Counted from the stretch's first letter, positions 21,938 through 33,703 are shown. The stretch is DNA of 64,000 bases from Pseudoscleropodium purum (GCA_963969395.1 OZ017804.1:1426001-1490000), one strand, 5' to 3'. The notes: generated by a model from the letters alone, not told the origin. A program made the numbers and translations.

Positions 21938-22248
21938 CAGGGTTGATACGACGTCCGGACGCGGACGCTGCGTCCGCTGACATTCGCGGTCCCGATGGAC
22001 ACAGCGTCCGCCTATCCCCCGTCCGCCTATCCGCCCCGTCCACCCAGTCCGCCCGTCCGATCGACGCGCGGATTGATCTAATCCGCACGATCTGGGCGTC
22101 CGCCTCGTCTGTCCACCCCGCCCGTTCGCCCCGCCCCGCCCCGCCCGTCCGCTTTCCGACGGCGGACAGGACGTTGCGACCGCTAGTGTCCATGCGTCCG
22201 GACGTCCGGACGCTATTTTGGGGCGGACGTTGAGATTCATCAACCCTG
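21938..22248 (-). mobile_element. hAT-type GC-rich MITE with exact 8-bp target duplication
   Basis: A 311-bp element from CAGGGTTGATACGACG to ATTCATCAACCCTG, flanked by exact TCCAAATT copies (21930-21937 and 22249-22256). The interior matches the kinase-gene MITE, including CGCACGATCTGGGCGTCCGC. Confidence 0.95.
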
Positions 22249-22312
22249 TCCAAATTTGACCATTGCAACCTTTCATTCTCCAAATTGGCAAATTGCACCT
22301 ATATATATAAAT

Positions 22313-22380
22313 TTACATATATTATATGTTGAAATATGAGATTATTGAGTGTTTCATTTTTCAACATATAATATATGTAA
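22313..22380. repeat. Perfect 22-bp inverted repeat at the module indel boundary
   Basis: Arms 22313-22334 and 22359-22380 are exact reverse complements (TTACATATATTATATGTTGA in the left arm) around a 24-bp loop. The first module copy has GGGGGCTATTCAATTATG at this point, so the hairpin lies exactly where the two modules stop matching. Confidence 0.75.
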
Positions 22381-24353
22381 TCTCAATTATGTCTATTAAT
22401 GAACAATTGGTAGGCTAACAAACCTAACTTAGCATGTATTTTAATATTTGTTGCAATTGTTTTAGGAATATTATAACATAAGACTATTATAATATTCTTA
22501 TAAATGATATAATACTAAATCATTTCAAAATCAACAACATTCGAACACAATCTGTCAATCTTGTCTTCCATATTCCTTTAATGATATATATATATATATA
22601 TATACATACATAAAATATATTAGATAAATCAACATGAACAAATCAATGATTATATATTTCATAGATCTATTCTTCATCAATCAAATAAGAGTGCATGTTC
22701 AAATATAGATAAAGATGGTTTTTCCATTTATTCCCAAAAAATAGATAAACAAATAGAGAAAGATATGAAGTGAATGTTACTTGGAGAATTGGAGGGAAAT
22801 AAATTGAAGTACTCAATTTCATTTTATTAAATTGAAAAATTGCATGTAAATAGCATGAATTAATCTTCATAGATGCTAAACTCATACGAGTTGCATTTTA
22901 ACATTTATGATTTATGCAATTGATTGAATTGAAAGCTCTTGTAATTACATTTTCAAATTTTTGATTCAATCATTCAAATTTGCAAGAGTGATTTATGATA
23001 GATTTATAACTTTAAATGTGAAAGCATTGAATGCCTTTATGCGTTTGTTCATCAATATATTAATTTTAAATAAATAATATATATTTTTTATAACACATGC
23101 ATAAACCATTGCATTAAAAAAAATAAAAACTAAGAGCCAAGCCAAATAGGCTAGTCAAATGAAGAGAACAAGAGAACAAGAGCCCTACGAGAAAGCAAAG
23201 GAAAAAAAAGAAAATATCAAAAGGATTCAAAGAAAGGAGCAAGATGCATTCTTACAAGACCGTAGAATACATAATGAATTCAAAATCCAAACACAAATAT
23301 ATTTTCTATTTCAATGAGAGCCAAAAATGAACTACCCTACTCTCAAAGATTGTATAATGTACACATTATACAAAATGAACATATAACAGAAAGAGTAGAA
23401 GACATCGTTTATCATGATTGAAAACTGAAATGATTTTTTCTTTCTATGTAGAATATTTTATGAAATGTAACAATGTATTTAATTATCATAGTAATTGGTA
23501 GAAATCTTTGTGCAATACATAGAAACATTTCATTCATGTGGAGTTTTTTCATTTATTTAGGATTAAAATTGAAGTATTATACCTTACAAAGTACAAACCG
23601 AAAACAATACCATATACCTAAGTTCAAAAGTTTGTAATTGTTTCGTGGATTCATTTTGAAAACTCAAACAAAGAAATATTTTATAATCAATATCTTGTTC
23701 ATTTGAATCATTTCAAAAATCGAATTCCGAATTCAATTCCTATTTATAATAGAAATTATATTTGTCAATTTTTTAGATCTTTAAACAATGAACCCTCTTT
23801 TTTTAAATTAATATTTAAAAACATCTGAAATAAGAATATTGGAATTACCCTTCAAAATAAATATAGCACATGTATAAGTGTATAATGTATTCTACTCCAC
23901 CAACTCAAGTAACAAATTTTTCTATGTTTTTAAGGAAAAATATAGCCATACATGATTTGAAAGTTAAAACATTGATTCTTTTTCTTTGTTTTCAAATCTA
24001 ATCAAAATTTCATTAATAAATATGAAAGACTCGATGTTCATTTGAAGATCGTGATGCACTTCTAATTAGAAATCACAACCTTTCATTAAATATCATGAGG
24101 TTGAAATCCATTAAACTGTTATTCTAATTATGTATTGGGGCCTTTTAAAAAAATTTCATTTGCTTACAATGAAAAAGGAATTGATTATTTTTGCAAAACA
24201 TTTGATTTCCTAATGAACTTTAAAAAAATCCCCACCATCTTTAGATCTTCTCAAAACCTATTTAGAGGAATAATATCAGTAAATAATTCAAACATATTCA
24301 ACTTAACCACATTCCCCTCATTCGTAAAACAATTTAGGGGAGAAAAGAAAAGG
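22381..24353. other. AT-rich noncoding part of the second RING module
   Basis: Counterpart of 8340-10311, with the same TA microsatellite at 22582-22604. No gene is recognised. Confidence 0.6.
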
Positions 24354-24390
24354 TTTAGGGTAATTAGGGTATAGGGTTTAGGGTTTACAT
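24354..24390 (+). repeat. Interstitial telomere-like repeats (second copy)
   Basis: TTTAGGGTAATTAGGG followed by GGGTTTAGGGTTTAC, as at 10312-10352. Confidence 0.7.
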
Positions 24391-24511
24391 TTTTTTTTAA
24401 AAAAAATGATAAATCAATTACATTGATCTTCATTTAGCAGTGATTATTAGGCTGTTTTATTTTGAAATATTACCGCTCTTTTTGAATAATAATGGCCTCA
24501 TAGGATGCTCC

Positions 24512-24746
24512 AATGGACAGCTGGGCGGACGTCGGCGGCGGTCAGTGTTTAAGTGGGGCGGTCGGCGTCGGAAGGCAGACAGTGCAGACAGTCCGGGTGG
24601 ACGCGCCGGTCGGACGGGGCGGTCGGTCAGGGCGGTCGGACGGCGCGTCTGCTGCCGAAGTGGACATCGTCAGTCTGCGTGGAGGACGCGAGGTTCGGGG
24701 TCGCTTCGTGCGATCCGAGGAAGGTCTGGCGGCGGACGGCTATAAG
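24512..24746 (+). promoter_or_regulatory. GC-rich CGTCCG cassette with TATA motif, second RING gene
   Basis: GC block with GTCGGACGGGGCGG units ending GGCTATAAGGG (TATAAG at 24741-24746), 213 bp before the ATG at 24959. The block differs from its counterpart in length and sequence far more than the flanks do. Confidence 0.5.
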
Positions 24747-24958
24747 GGTGGAGTGACTTTTCATTTCTTCTCACTTCAATTCTCCTTCGGTGCCAAATTG
24801 GATAAGCTACTACTGCTTTATGCACTAGTTGTCCTACGGGGTGGAGAGTTGGGGTCCTCTATCTTTTGTTACTGTGTTGCGGTTGATGCCATCACTTTTG
24901 ACTATCACGTGAGATTTTTTTATTCACTTTAATTGCTTATTGAATCCAATTGACAATC

Positions 24959-27900
24959 ATGAACAGCGAAGGTGATCGAAATATGGATGGGGTGACTCCG
25001 GGAAGCGAAGCCAAGAAAAAGAGCAAAGTGAAGGGAGCTACGCATGACCTTCGGCTTGACATTTTAAATGACCCTACAATTAAAGTAGAGAATGGGTGGG
25101 AAGATGAAGATGCGGAGTATTGGACATAAAAAATGTGCAGGACCTATGTTAAAATGTACCACATTGACAAGTTGTGGCCTCAGGAGTCGCACAAGAGTCA
25201 TACATGGGATTTTTGTTGTAAACCATGGACTTGCAACAACAAACATTTTGTCCATCGATCTGAGGAGGTGTGGCGTGTTCTATTCGGAAACAAGCGCAGA
25301 AGTAAAGGCTATATTAATTATAGCGTGGCGTGTATGGTTTACGCGGAACTTATATTAGAGCGCAAGATCGATTGGAGCACGTTTCCGACGACAACAACTT
25401 GCCCACTTCTACTTGAAGCCAATCAAAAGGACATCCCGACTTGTACAATTCAGAGGGAGAAATAGAAAAAGTATTAAAAAATATTATTGAGGTGAAAACG
25501 GATGGTGTGGAGAAAGCCTCAAATGTTGAAGAATTACGGTCTGTACAATCTCCAACAAAAGCAATCAATGAAAGCTCTTCGAAAAATGTGGGGAAAGATG
25601 TGGAGAAAGATGTAGAGGCGCAGGAGGGTGAAGTCTTTTCCACAGCTCCAACGCGTTTGACCTTTACACCAAATGTTGTGGCACAAACGCAAACGGAGTT
25701 TGTAAACAAAGGCAATGTTTGCACAAAACGCGGGGAAACTTTAAAAAGTAAAGCAGACGAAGTCTTGGAGGAGAAAGTGGCAAAGGCTAATGCTACAATT
25801 GATAGTCTGATAGCCAACAATTGTTTTGATAGTTTGGTCTACAAATCTCCGCCTGTGCATCAAGGCGTTGAATCTAGTCCAGCGTTAAGTTTAGAAGACA
25901 AAGTATATAGGCCTCGTGGACAAGGCGTGATGATTGATAATATATCCTCATTATGGAGTTCCGAGCGTAAAAGGCGGGCGGAGGAGTTTCCGTTTACAGC
26001 ATCATTGTCGAGTCTTCTACATCGAACCTTGCAAGACATGTCCAATCCAAAACAATTGGAAAATCTTTTGAAGCTCTCGGTTCAATTTGCTAACCTTCAT
26101 GAAGAAATAGGCGGATCGTCTAACGCCGATGATGGTGCTACTACTGTTCCAATGAGTCCACTTGCAGATCCAAAGAATGTTGCACATATACTTGATACAG
26201 CTTTCAAGATGACGATGTCAGCTGAATTTTTGCCGAAAGTTGCTCCGACTTTTATGAATTTGGCTAAGGAGTTTTCTTTCATGGCACCAGAGATGTTGAA
26301 AGGTGCTATAGCATTTCAGAATCTCACGAAGACTTTCGGACCACTTTTCGAAGAAAGAGATATTCACATACTACAATTGGTGGAATATGAGAAGAAAATT
26401 GCTGACCTTGGAGGAGTGAAAGTAAGGTGCAAAGTGTTAGAGTTGAAATTAAAGACTTCGGAGAGTGAGGTTGAACATTTAAATCAACAATCATCGAGGC
26501 AAATGAAAGAGTTGATGAAGATGTGTAAACGGATTGCAGAATTGCAAGGGACCTCCAAAAATCCAAGTGAGGTTGCAATCTCACCAGTGATTGTACTCGG
26601 AGACAGTTAAGAGACTCAAGAAAGTGAAGATAAGCTCTCTCTTCCTTTTGATAAGGTCGAAGCAAGCGACAACCCTGCCATTGTGAATGTACAAGAAAGT
26701 CACGACATGAGCATGTTAAAAGCGACACAACAACCATCAATAGAAAAACTTTCATCTGTTTACGTGAATGCGGAGACGCAAACGGAGAGTTGTGACTTTG
26801 AAGAGTTGAAGCATAAATTGGAGGAGGCAATTGAAGCAAAAGGAATCGTTGAATCCAAGTTGAATCGATTGCAATTGTGCTTGGATTTGAAGAAGTTTAT
26901 GCCATCTAGCGGCTTGGAGTCTCGATAGTTAGCATGGGTACAAAGACTCCAAGATAGACCCTCTGTAATATCTCGAGCAATGGCACGTCTTCAAACATTG
27001 GCAATGGAGTCGAATGAAAATTGCGATGCCATTCAAAACTCTTTGAGTTGGTTCAAGACTATGTTTGACCAACATCCTTCAAAGGGATATACGGAGATCA
27101 CATGTTGGGGAGACATGGATGCCATGTTTGAGTGGTTAAACCACACAAAGAAGGACCAAGCTCCACTCATCAATTGGGCCTTGGAAGTAGAGGAAGGATG
27201 GGTCCCTTACAACACACTTTCAGCACACATCAATGTGAAAGACAAGCGAGTGGTGCATGCTTGTGATCCAGCCTCTCCAATCTTGAATGGTTGTTGTAGC
27301 CTTTGTCAAGGCCTCTTTGGACCGGAAGGTGTGGTAACTATGGGCCAATGTCGCCACACTTTCCATATCACTTGCATTGTGAAAGCATCACTCATTCATT
27401 CGGTGTGTGCCGAGTGTCGTAGTCCATTGAGTGCTAGGTTCTACGAAATGTTTGGTATCTTGGAAGCTATGCCTCCAGGCCACGAGTACAATCGTTGGAA
27501 TCTTCCTCTTGATCAAGCGCCGTACAAATTCCAAAATTATCAACATTGGGGGAAACCAATCCGGTGGAATGCAAATGAACAGAGGCATGATTTGTACGAG
27601 GAATCTCAGCAACCATTGGATTTGGATGTGTGGATGATTCACAATAGAGAGGTGGAATTGCGGGCTCGAGGAATCGTAGATGACGCGGCCCGTGAAATGT
27701 TTTGTCGCAACATGGGGGACATTGGAGCTTGCAACACAAAAGGTTCTTTTGTTTTCCAGATAAAAAAGTGGAGAGAGGACCAAAAGACAGTTGGGTGGAG
27801 GTGAACCATGGAAAAGAGTTTGATGAGCAGTATAAGGCATATGACCACACCCTCCTAGGTAAGGCCCTTCTATTGTCGAAGTTGGAAGAGGCTGCAAAAG

Positions 27901-28322
27901 TTCGTGCTGTCTACGATACAAATGGACTATCAAGCACATGACATTCATCTGTAGATGTGGCAGCAGCATTTGATAGGCGCATTGGCGATATTATAGGGCA
28001 TTGGAAGGCTCTCCTATTGTGTGGAGACTGCCTCACAGTATGGCAAGGGAAAGGAGATGATGAAGTTGTTCAAGCGATGGTAGATCATGTGGAGAGCAAC
28101 TTGAGAACCTTGAAGGTAGACGAAGTCGATTTATCACTGAAAAGAAAAATAAAAAGGAAGCGTGAAGAGGACGATGACTTCTCTCCGGAAACCAAGAAAC
28201 AATTTCATAAAGTAGACATCGAAGTTCAATCTGGAGGGCGAATAGTCCGTCCAAATCAAGAACGGTCAACTAAGGCCATATTCATTAAAATGAGAGAAAG
28301 TGGAGTCTCGTTTTACACATGA
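24959..28322 (+). pseudogene. RING-H2 transposon gene, second copy (decayed)
   Basis: Starts MNSEGDRNMDG at 24959. It has the shared N-terminal domain (KMCRTYVKMYHIDKLWPQE, EVWRVLFGNKRR, MVYAELILERKIDW), two TQT motifs (VVAQTQTEF, NAETQTES), a coiled-coil-like middle and an intact RING-H2 finger near 27294-27425 (CSLC, CRHTFH, TC, CAEC; about residues 778-822). It ends in a basic tail (KRKIKRKREEDDD, NLS-like). Damage: TAA after YWT (shared), a one-base deletion near 25434, TAA near 26608 (shared), TAG near 26926, a one-base deletion near 27715 and a stop near 27940. The longest intact frame, 25441-26610, carries 389 residues. No MITE is present. The last codons after 28268 come from unrelated flanking DNA. 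Confidence 0.65.
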
Positions 28323-29093
28323 CCCTAAATTTAGTATACAAAATCGTTCATTAAATTGAGAATATTCAATAATTTAAGACTATAGGATACTATAAAAAAT
28401 ATGAAGTTATGTAAGAATAATAATCAAATCAACACAATTATCTTTGTCATCACAAAATCTATATCTCATATTAATATAAGGGCACATTATAATGTATACA
28501 TAATATTATTGTGATTTTTTGGATAGAAATGCTTGGAATTTTTGTAGAAACTAACACTCCACGGGTTTAATAAAATTTGCATTTTGACCATTTATAAAAG
28601 AACTTGGTTACGAAATTGCTTGCAAATAGAATTTGTATATACTTAGGTAGACATCATCAACATTGCTCATCATAAAATACAGAAGTGCACCTAACATTAA
28701 AGATAAACAAACATCAATTATCTCAATAAAATATGAAGATCAAGAAATACATGATAAAATATAATTTTTTTTTATTATATAGTGCTATAGCACAAAATCA
28801 ACAATATTTAACTTTGAAATAACATACAAAAAATATAAGTCAACACAATACAAAACAAACTTTTCAAATAAATTTAATTTTTTATTTGAACTTATTCAAT
28901 AACTAATTTTTTTTCATTTATATTTCTATTTTTTTTAAAATTTTAATCATATTATTAAAAACAAATAAACAACACTCAATTTCCAAAAGCCTTATATTTT
29001 TAATTTTGTTTAGTTTTTTTAATTTTCTCTAATATATTTTTGAAACTAACATATAAACTTATACAACTCCTAATGCTTCACTACAAGTAAAGA
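28323..29093. other. AT-rich stretch, possible left margin of the palindrome element
   Basis: Very AT-rich, with no open frame or palindromic site. It follows the end of the RING module homology and precedes the stop codon of the DUF7869-type gene. The left terminus of the two-gene element should lie here or further left, but I could not identify terminal repeats. Confidence 0.5.
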
Positions 29094-31949
29094 CTAATCA
29101 TCTTCATGCATGGTTGCATAACCACTATCTCCAGCAATGTAGGCATCTATAGATTGCTGGATTATGCTAATTTGTGCCTTCGGAATTTTGATTCGAGGAT
29201 CAGAAGTCCCTGCTCTCACACGCGGCTTCCAAGCAGTCATTATACAATCAGTATGCGTCCAACTTGGACAAATAGCTTTATCCTCGCACCATAAATTTCC
29301 TTGCTTTAACTTCCACCCAGCATATGTTTCCTCGTCAATATGTTGAAAAGATGTAGGCGTCCAATACTGCAGTTGGATAGAATTTATATGTCCAGGATCC
29401 GGAGTAGGATTCGTGATTGCTCAAGCAAGCCAAAATGGACAAAGATCACCATCAGCAGGCCGTACTACAACAAAATAACCCGCAAAGACGTCACGACCAA
29501 TACGAAATGAAGGTTGTGGACGGTCACGCCTACGACCAACGAAAGGAGCATCTTCAGCAAATTCTTCACGCACTGTGCCATCATCTAGATATTGGTCTTC
29601 TTCCTCATTCGAAATCATTGAATTTGGCTAGAATCCATCTCGTAAACTCTCTCGCTGGTAAAGCGGATCTTCTAGAGCGCTTCTAACACCTTGCCAATAT
29701 TTCATCACCGGCTCATTTTTCCTTCGAAACTCTCCAGACAAATCTTGATTAGCCATTGTTCCCCAAAATGCAATATATCCATCTAACCCCTTACACACTT
29801 CATCAAAACAACGCATTAGTTGTGGAGCTAGAGGTGCAGGACTCCCCCTTGGAACTCTAGGGCGCCCATCAGAAGTCTCCTTCCACAAACGAATTCCACC
29901 ACCTTCCTTTGGCAACCAATCGCTGTCTGTACAAAGAATTTTGTATTGCATCAAAGGCCATCCATTGGTATCTTTGTAAAATTTAAATTGTTGAGCTTGT
30001 GAATGGCCTTGAAGAAAATCATCGCTTGTATGTAGGTACCCCTCCACAAATCCTTTAAAATTTGGAACTTCTTCAATAAGATGAGGAATCACAGGTTGCG
30101 TTTCACAATCCATGAAGGATTTCATCAACCTTGGAAGTGTTGGATAGTCATTTGTCTTCAACTTTGTGCTCCAACGACCAAATAGAGCATCAATGTCTTC
30201 GTGAGTGTGCCCGACAATGAGGAAATTAATGTAAATTTCACGAAAAACGGCTTTGAATACAAGAAGAGAGCAAAAGGCAAAAACCCAACGATTCTTGTTG
30301 TCACCAGAAGCATTGTCAAGTTGAAGAGTCAATGTTGGAGGTAGACATTGAGGGTGGACTACTTCTTCAGGGCGAGGAGGTAAAGATTCTTCACAAATCT
30401 CAAAACCCTCTAGCACCGCTTTCGACAATTCATGAATTGGATCATTTGTGGCAAACAACTCACGTGATGAGAACTTTGGTTCAGCTTCTAAGTCTCGTAA
30501 TAATTTTGCAATGGATCCTACAGTATGATTAGAATCTTTTGGAAAGATGTCCAACCCATAGTGCCAATATCGCACATCTCCATGACCATGAGCAATCATA
30601 CCTATAACAGCAATGGGCATCTTCATAAATGAATCAATGGCCTTGCTTTTATGAGAAAAATGAGGAGAAGCAGTCTTTGAATGATCCATCTTGTCATGGA
30701 TGATGGTCAGAACCTTATCAGGGTGCTTCTCAGACATCATGCAATTTGCATAGTACAACTCTCTATGTGCTTGTTGCTCGGCAAGATGCATCTTCAGCTT
30801 CTTTGTCCATACTTCTTGAGCCCGCGAGCGTGGAGTACAAGCACTCTTCAACTGTTTCAATCTATCGCACTCACCATAACGTGCAAAACTATCACCACGA
30901 GCTTTTGGAGCATATTCTGGAAATGATGAACATCGAATGTTACTCAAACCACTGGTTGATATATGTTGCAATTGGAATGCTGAATTCACAATATTAATCT
31001 CTAGCAAGATGTCCCTCCAACGAAAAGCAAATGGCAAAATCATAGATGGAACTTTCTCCCCCGACGCAAGTGTACGAGATTTATGTGGCATGTGGTCAAC
31101 ACTGTTTTCAAGAAGCAATCGAAGTGTAGCTGTTCCTTGCAAGGTATGTGATCGGGGCTTCTTCAACCCAAGATTACCGTGATGCTCTGCTTTCTCATCA
31201 TTCTTTGACTTCTCCTTGTATTTATAGAAGGTAGCCCTTGAAACTCCATGGATTGTGCACCATGCAGTAGGACAAACTTCATGAGCAGCCAATGTTATCA
31301 TATCCTTCCCATTTGCATCACAGTGCATTTGCTTGTGCACGTCAAGAAGACGCGATTTTCGCCAATATACTCCACCCTCTACATGAATCTGAGACTGAAT
31401 GGCCTGAATTTGCCCACGTGGAAATGGTTGCAAGCAATTCTTTGCACAACAAGTCTTGGAAGACACTTCTGCAATTGCTTGAGGGGTGAGGAGGGCTTCT
31501 TTCTTTGGAAGGCTCCTCGGCTCTTGCCTCTCCCGAGCGCTCTCATAGGTACGAACTCCAACCCGAACTCGCCGCCTTGATGCATTAACTGCAGCTTTAA
31601 AGATAGAGGTTTGATCATGGTCATACAAGCTGGCTCCATTCAAATATACCCTTGAAATTGGCCAAGAACGCATTGACCACATCCAAGAAGATGGAACTTC
31701 AGTCTCACACAAAGATTCTGCAATTTGTATTGCGACTCTATCGTCACCAAGAGGCTTTCCATCCATGTCAATGACGAGGTCGGCGTCTACGCTATGACAA
31801 ATTCCTTTGGCCACCTCCACCCCATATTCACTTTAAAGAATAACACACTTTATATACCAAGTAGTGCGAGGGATACCCTCGCATGGTGCAACTCCAGGAG
31901 GCAATACTGGCACTGACACTGCGAACTCATTTGGTATAGAAGTGTCCAT
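29094..31949 (-). pseudogene. DUF7869-type transposase-like gene (951 codons, three premature stops)
   Basis: ATG at 31949 (MDTSIPNEFAVSV) lies right after a splice-acceptor-like TTGTTGTGTAG, so a 5' UTR intron is likely. The frame runs to TAG at 29094-29096 with internal stops TAA (31833-31835), TAG (29628-29630) and TGA (29421-29423). The N-terminal part has a Cys-rich segment (TCCAKNCLQPFPRGQ) and a helix-turn-helix-like VSRATFYKY. The core has IIHDKMDHS (about residue 415), LQLDNASGDNKNRWVFAF (about 546) and VGHTHEDIDALFGRWS (about 581), the signature of DUF7869 proteins. Spaced acidic residues in these blocks suggest an RNase-H-like catalytic core; that is inference. The C-terminus has Trp-rich YWTPTSFQ and YAGWKLKQGNLW segments. 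It is divergent to the ParB/methyltransferase-like gene and preceded by six palindromes. Confidence 0.65.
31865..31883. repeat. Everted half-site palindrome inside the DUF7869-type gene
   Basis: TGCGAGGGATACCCTCGCA has 8-base complementary arms around ATA. The arms resemble half-sites of the main palindrome (CGAGGATA and TATCCTCG) arranged outward. It lies in coding sequence (PCEGIPR) just downstream of the ATG. Confidence 0.5.
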
Positions 31950-31990
31950 TCTACACAACAATGAAGACAAATTAGATACAAGAAAAGATT

Positions 31991-32688
31991 ATCCTCGACT
32001 CGAGGATGTTTTTAAACACAAAACTCATAATATTCACTACATTCAGTGATTCAATTAATTAACAAAAGATATTGATTATTACACATTTTCCATTACAAAC
32101 AAAATAGAGTATTCGCTCTGTCAACAGAGGAACTTCACCGGACATAGTAAAATCTGTTTGGGAGCATCAAGACTTCTGATGCACACTACAATTATGTGCA
32201 TACCTCACTGTTAGTAATAAAGACAATTCTTTATTTATGAATAATAAAACTACCCTCGACTCGAGGATATTTGTCATTTGTCTGAACATTTTTAGAAATC
32301 AGAAATTTCATCTTTCCCCTTCTCCACGATAACTATGATTTCCTAATATTTCTAACATGTCAAATACATACAATTACCCTCGAGTCGAGGATAATGGGAC
32401 AAGGAGATTCGTAAATTCTAACTTCTTAACTTTACAAAGGGGGTTTCGTAATTTCTTCACCTACTGATAGTCACTACGCATCCACACGGACGTGGATACA
32501 ATCAACTAATGATATCCTCGAATCGAGGATACTTGAAATATAATCAAGTTCGTAAACCTCATTACTCTTTTCTTCATATTTCATATTCAATTACCTTTTA
32601 TTGATTCAGACTATCCTCGACTCGAGGATAGACTTTGACGGATACTTCCAATGCACCGTATTCATTTCATTATCCTCGACTCGAGGTT
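31991..32688. repeat. Palindrome cluster 1: six TATCCTCGANTCGAGGATA sites
   Basis: 17-bp cores (ATCCTCGANTCGAGGAT): 31991-32007 (perfect), 32252-32268 (one change), 32376-32392 (one change, centre G), 32514-32530 (perfect, centre A), 32613-32629 (perfect), 32672-32688 (one change). Spacing is irregular, 59 to 261 bp. All lie in the presumed 5' UTR intron or leader of the DUF7869-type gene, none in its coding frame. Confidence 0.9.
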
Positions 32689-32690
32689 AG

Positions 32691-33670
32691 GTGATTTCAC
32701 TGAATAGGTTCATCATGTTCCGTAAAAAGCGGAGGTTTGATCTCTTCATCAAGTCCGTCCATTCACAGAAGTGGGATCAAACTAGAATACTAGCTACGGA
32801 GCAATCACCAAGTGCAGAAATCATACGATCAACCGACTACAAAGATACAAAAAATACAATGCAATCACTCATATCCGAAATCAAGAAACCAAATGACTAT
32901 AACAATTACAATGAATACAAAGCACTAAAGAATGAGATAAACAAAAAGAAACCAAACCTATAACTACGAGACAGAATGTGCAGAATGAAAGAACAACAGA
33001 ATGATGATCACTTGTCTCAGGGGAAAAGAACATGGTGCATCAGCCTTACATAAATTCCGAATTGTTTGAACTCCACAGCCTCTACGGAACCCACAAAACT
33101 TTGAACAAAGGCAAAAACAAGGTCGCCGCTGAAAGTAAAATCCGCAGTCTGCACAACGAAATTCCACTACTTCTGAACAATCCTACACTTTGAATCTAAC
33201 AACAAGAACGTGCGCAATCAAACTTCCACACATCAAAAATGCATACCAGAGTTCCAATGCACGAATTCAAAGAAGAGTAGCAAAATAATGAAAGAGAAAA
33301 CATCTTCTCAGCAAGGGAGAAGGCGCGGAGAGTGAGCAGCGGGAAAAAATAGGTGCGAACGTCAATTGCCATGTTTAGGACGGCAAGCACTTTCGATTGA
33401 TGCCAAAGTTCAGGAACGAGATAGCTGTAAAACTATTTGTCAACTAAAATAAGGCCTGCAACATCATGGCCAAAAATCCGCTGCGTCTACAGTTTCGATA
33501 TTCTACATTCTAAAAAGGGTGTGTCTGCATTAAACGTCCGAGGTTAACATCTACAAAAAGAAGTGCAAAGTCAATGAGCAGACGCACATGCTAGTTTTCC
33601 GCCACGCCACCCGCCATCCGCTTGGCCACGTGGCAGTTTTGCGCGAGTTTTCAAGGTTCAGATGGGGCTG
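32691..33670 (-). other. Presumed 5' leader and intron of the DUF7869-type gene
   Basis: No convincing coding exon. The short plus-strand frame at 32691-32963 is Lys/Asn-rich and unsupported. The 33600-33660 part is less AT-rich and contains CCACGTGGCAG (33626-33636), shared with the leader of the divergent gene at 38587-38597. Confidence 0.4.
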
Positions 33671-33674
33671 GCGG

Positions 33675-33703
33675 TTTAGGGTTTAGGGTTTTGACAATTT
33701 ATA
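33675..33703 (-). promoter_or_regulatory. Candidate promoter of the DUF7869-type gene: TATA motif and telo-box
   Basis: On the minus strand TATAAAT (33697-33703) is followed by AAACCCTAAACCC (33675-33688), a double telo-box often found near plant transcription starts. Transcription would start near 33670 and cross the palindrome cluster before the ATG at 31949. Position-based inference. Confidence 0.4.

Larger units (their letters stand above)
19605..28268 (+). repeat. RING module, second direct copy
   Basis: Corresponds to 7690-14448. The homology ends at 28268, inside the last codons of the RING gene. It contains extra sequence from about 20225 to 22335 (remainder of a DNA element, AT-rich DNA, one MITE). 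Confidence 0.85.

Noticed and set aside
1465..22250. Many frames rich in Arg, Gly and Ser over CGTCCG blocks
   Set aside because: GC-rich repeats lack stops in several frames; these are not genes.
29628..31820. Start of the DUF7869-type gene at 31820
   Set aside because: That position is a GTG codon; plant nuclear genes start at ATG, and the frame continues upstream to ATG at 31949 with one stop between.
31848..31857. TATATAAAG as a TATA box of the DUF7869-type gene
   Set aside because: It lies inside the coding frame (WYIK) downstream of an in-frame ATG with a splice acceptor before it.
31991..32688. CRISPR-like or satellite array
   Set aside because: The palindromes are irregularly spaced with unrelated, unequal intervals and occur in a nuclear plant context; no array structure.
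32691..32963. Plus-strand 90-residue frame next to the palindrome cluster
   Set aside because: Lys/Asn-rich, no homology features, antisense to the presumed leader of the DUF7869-type gene; more likely chance.
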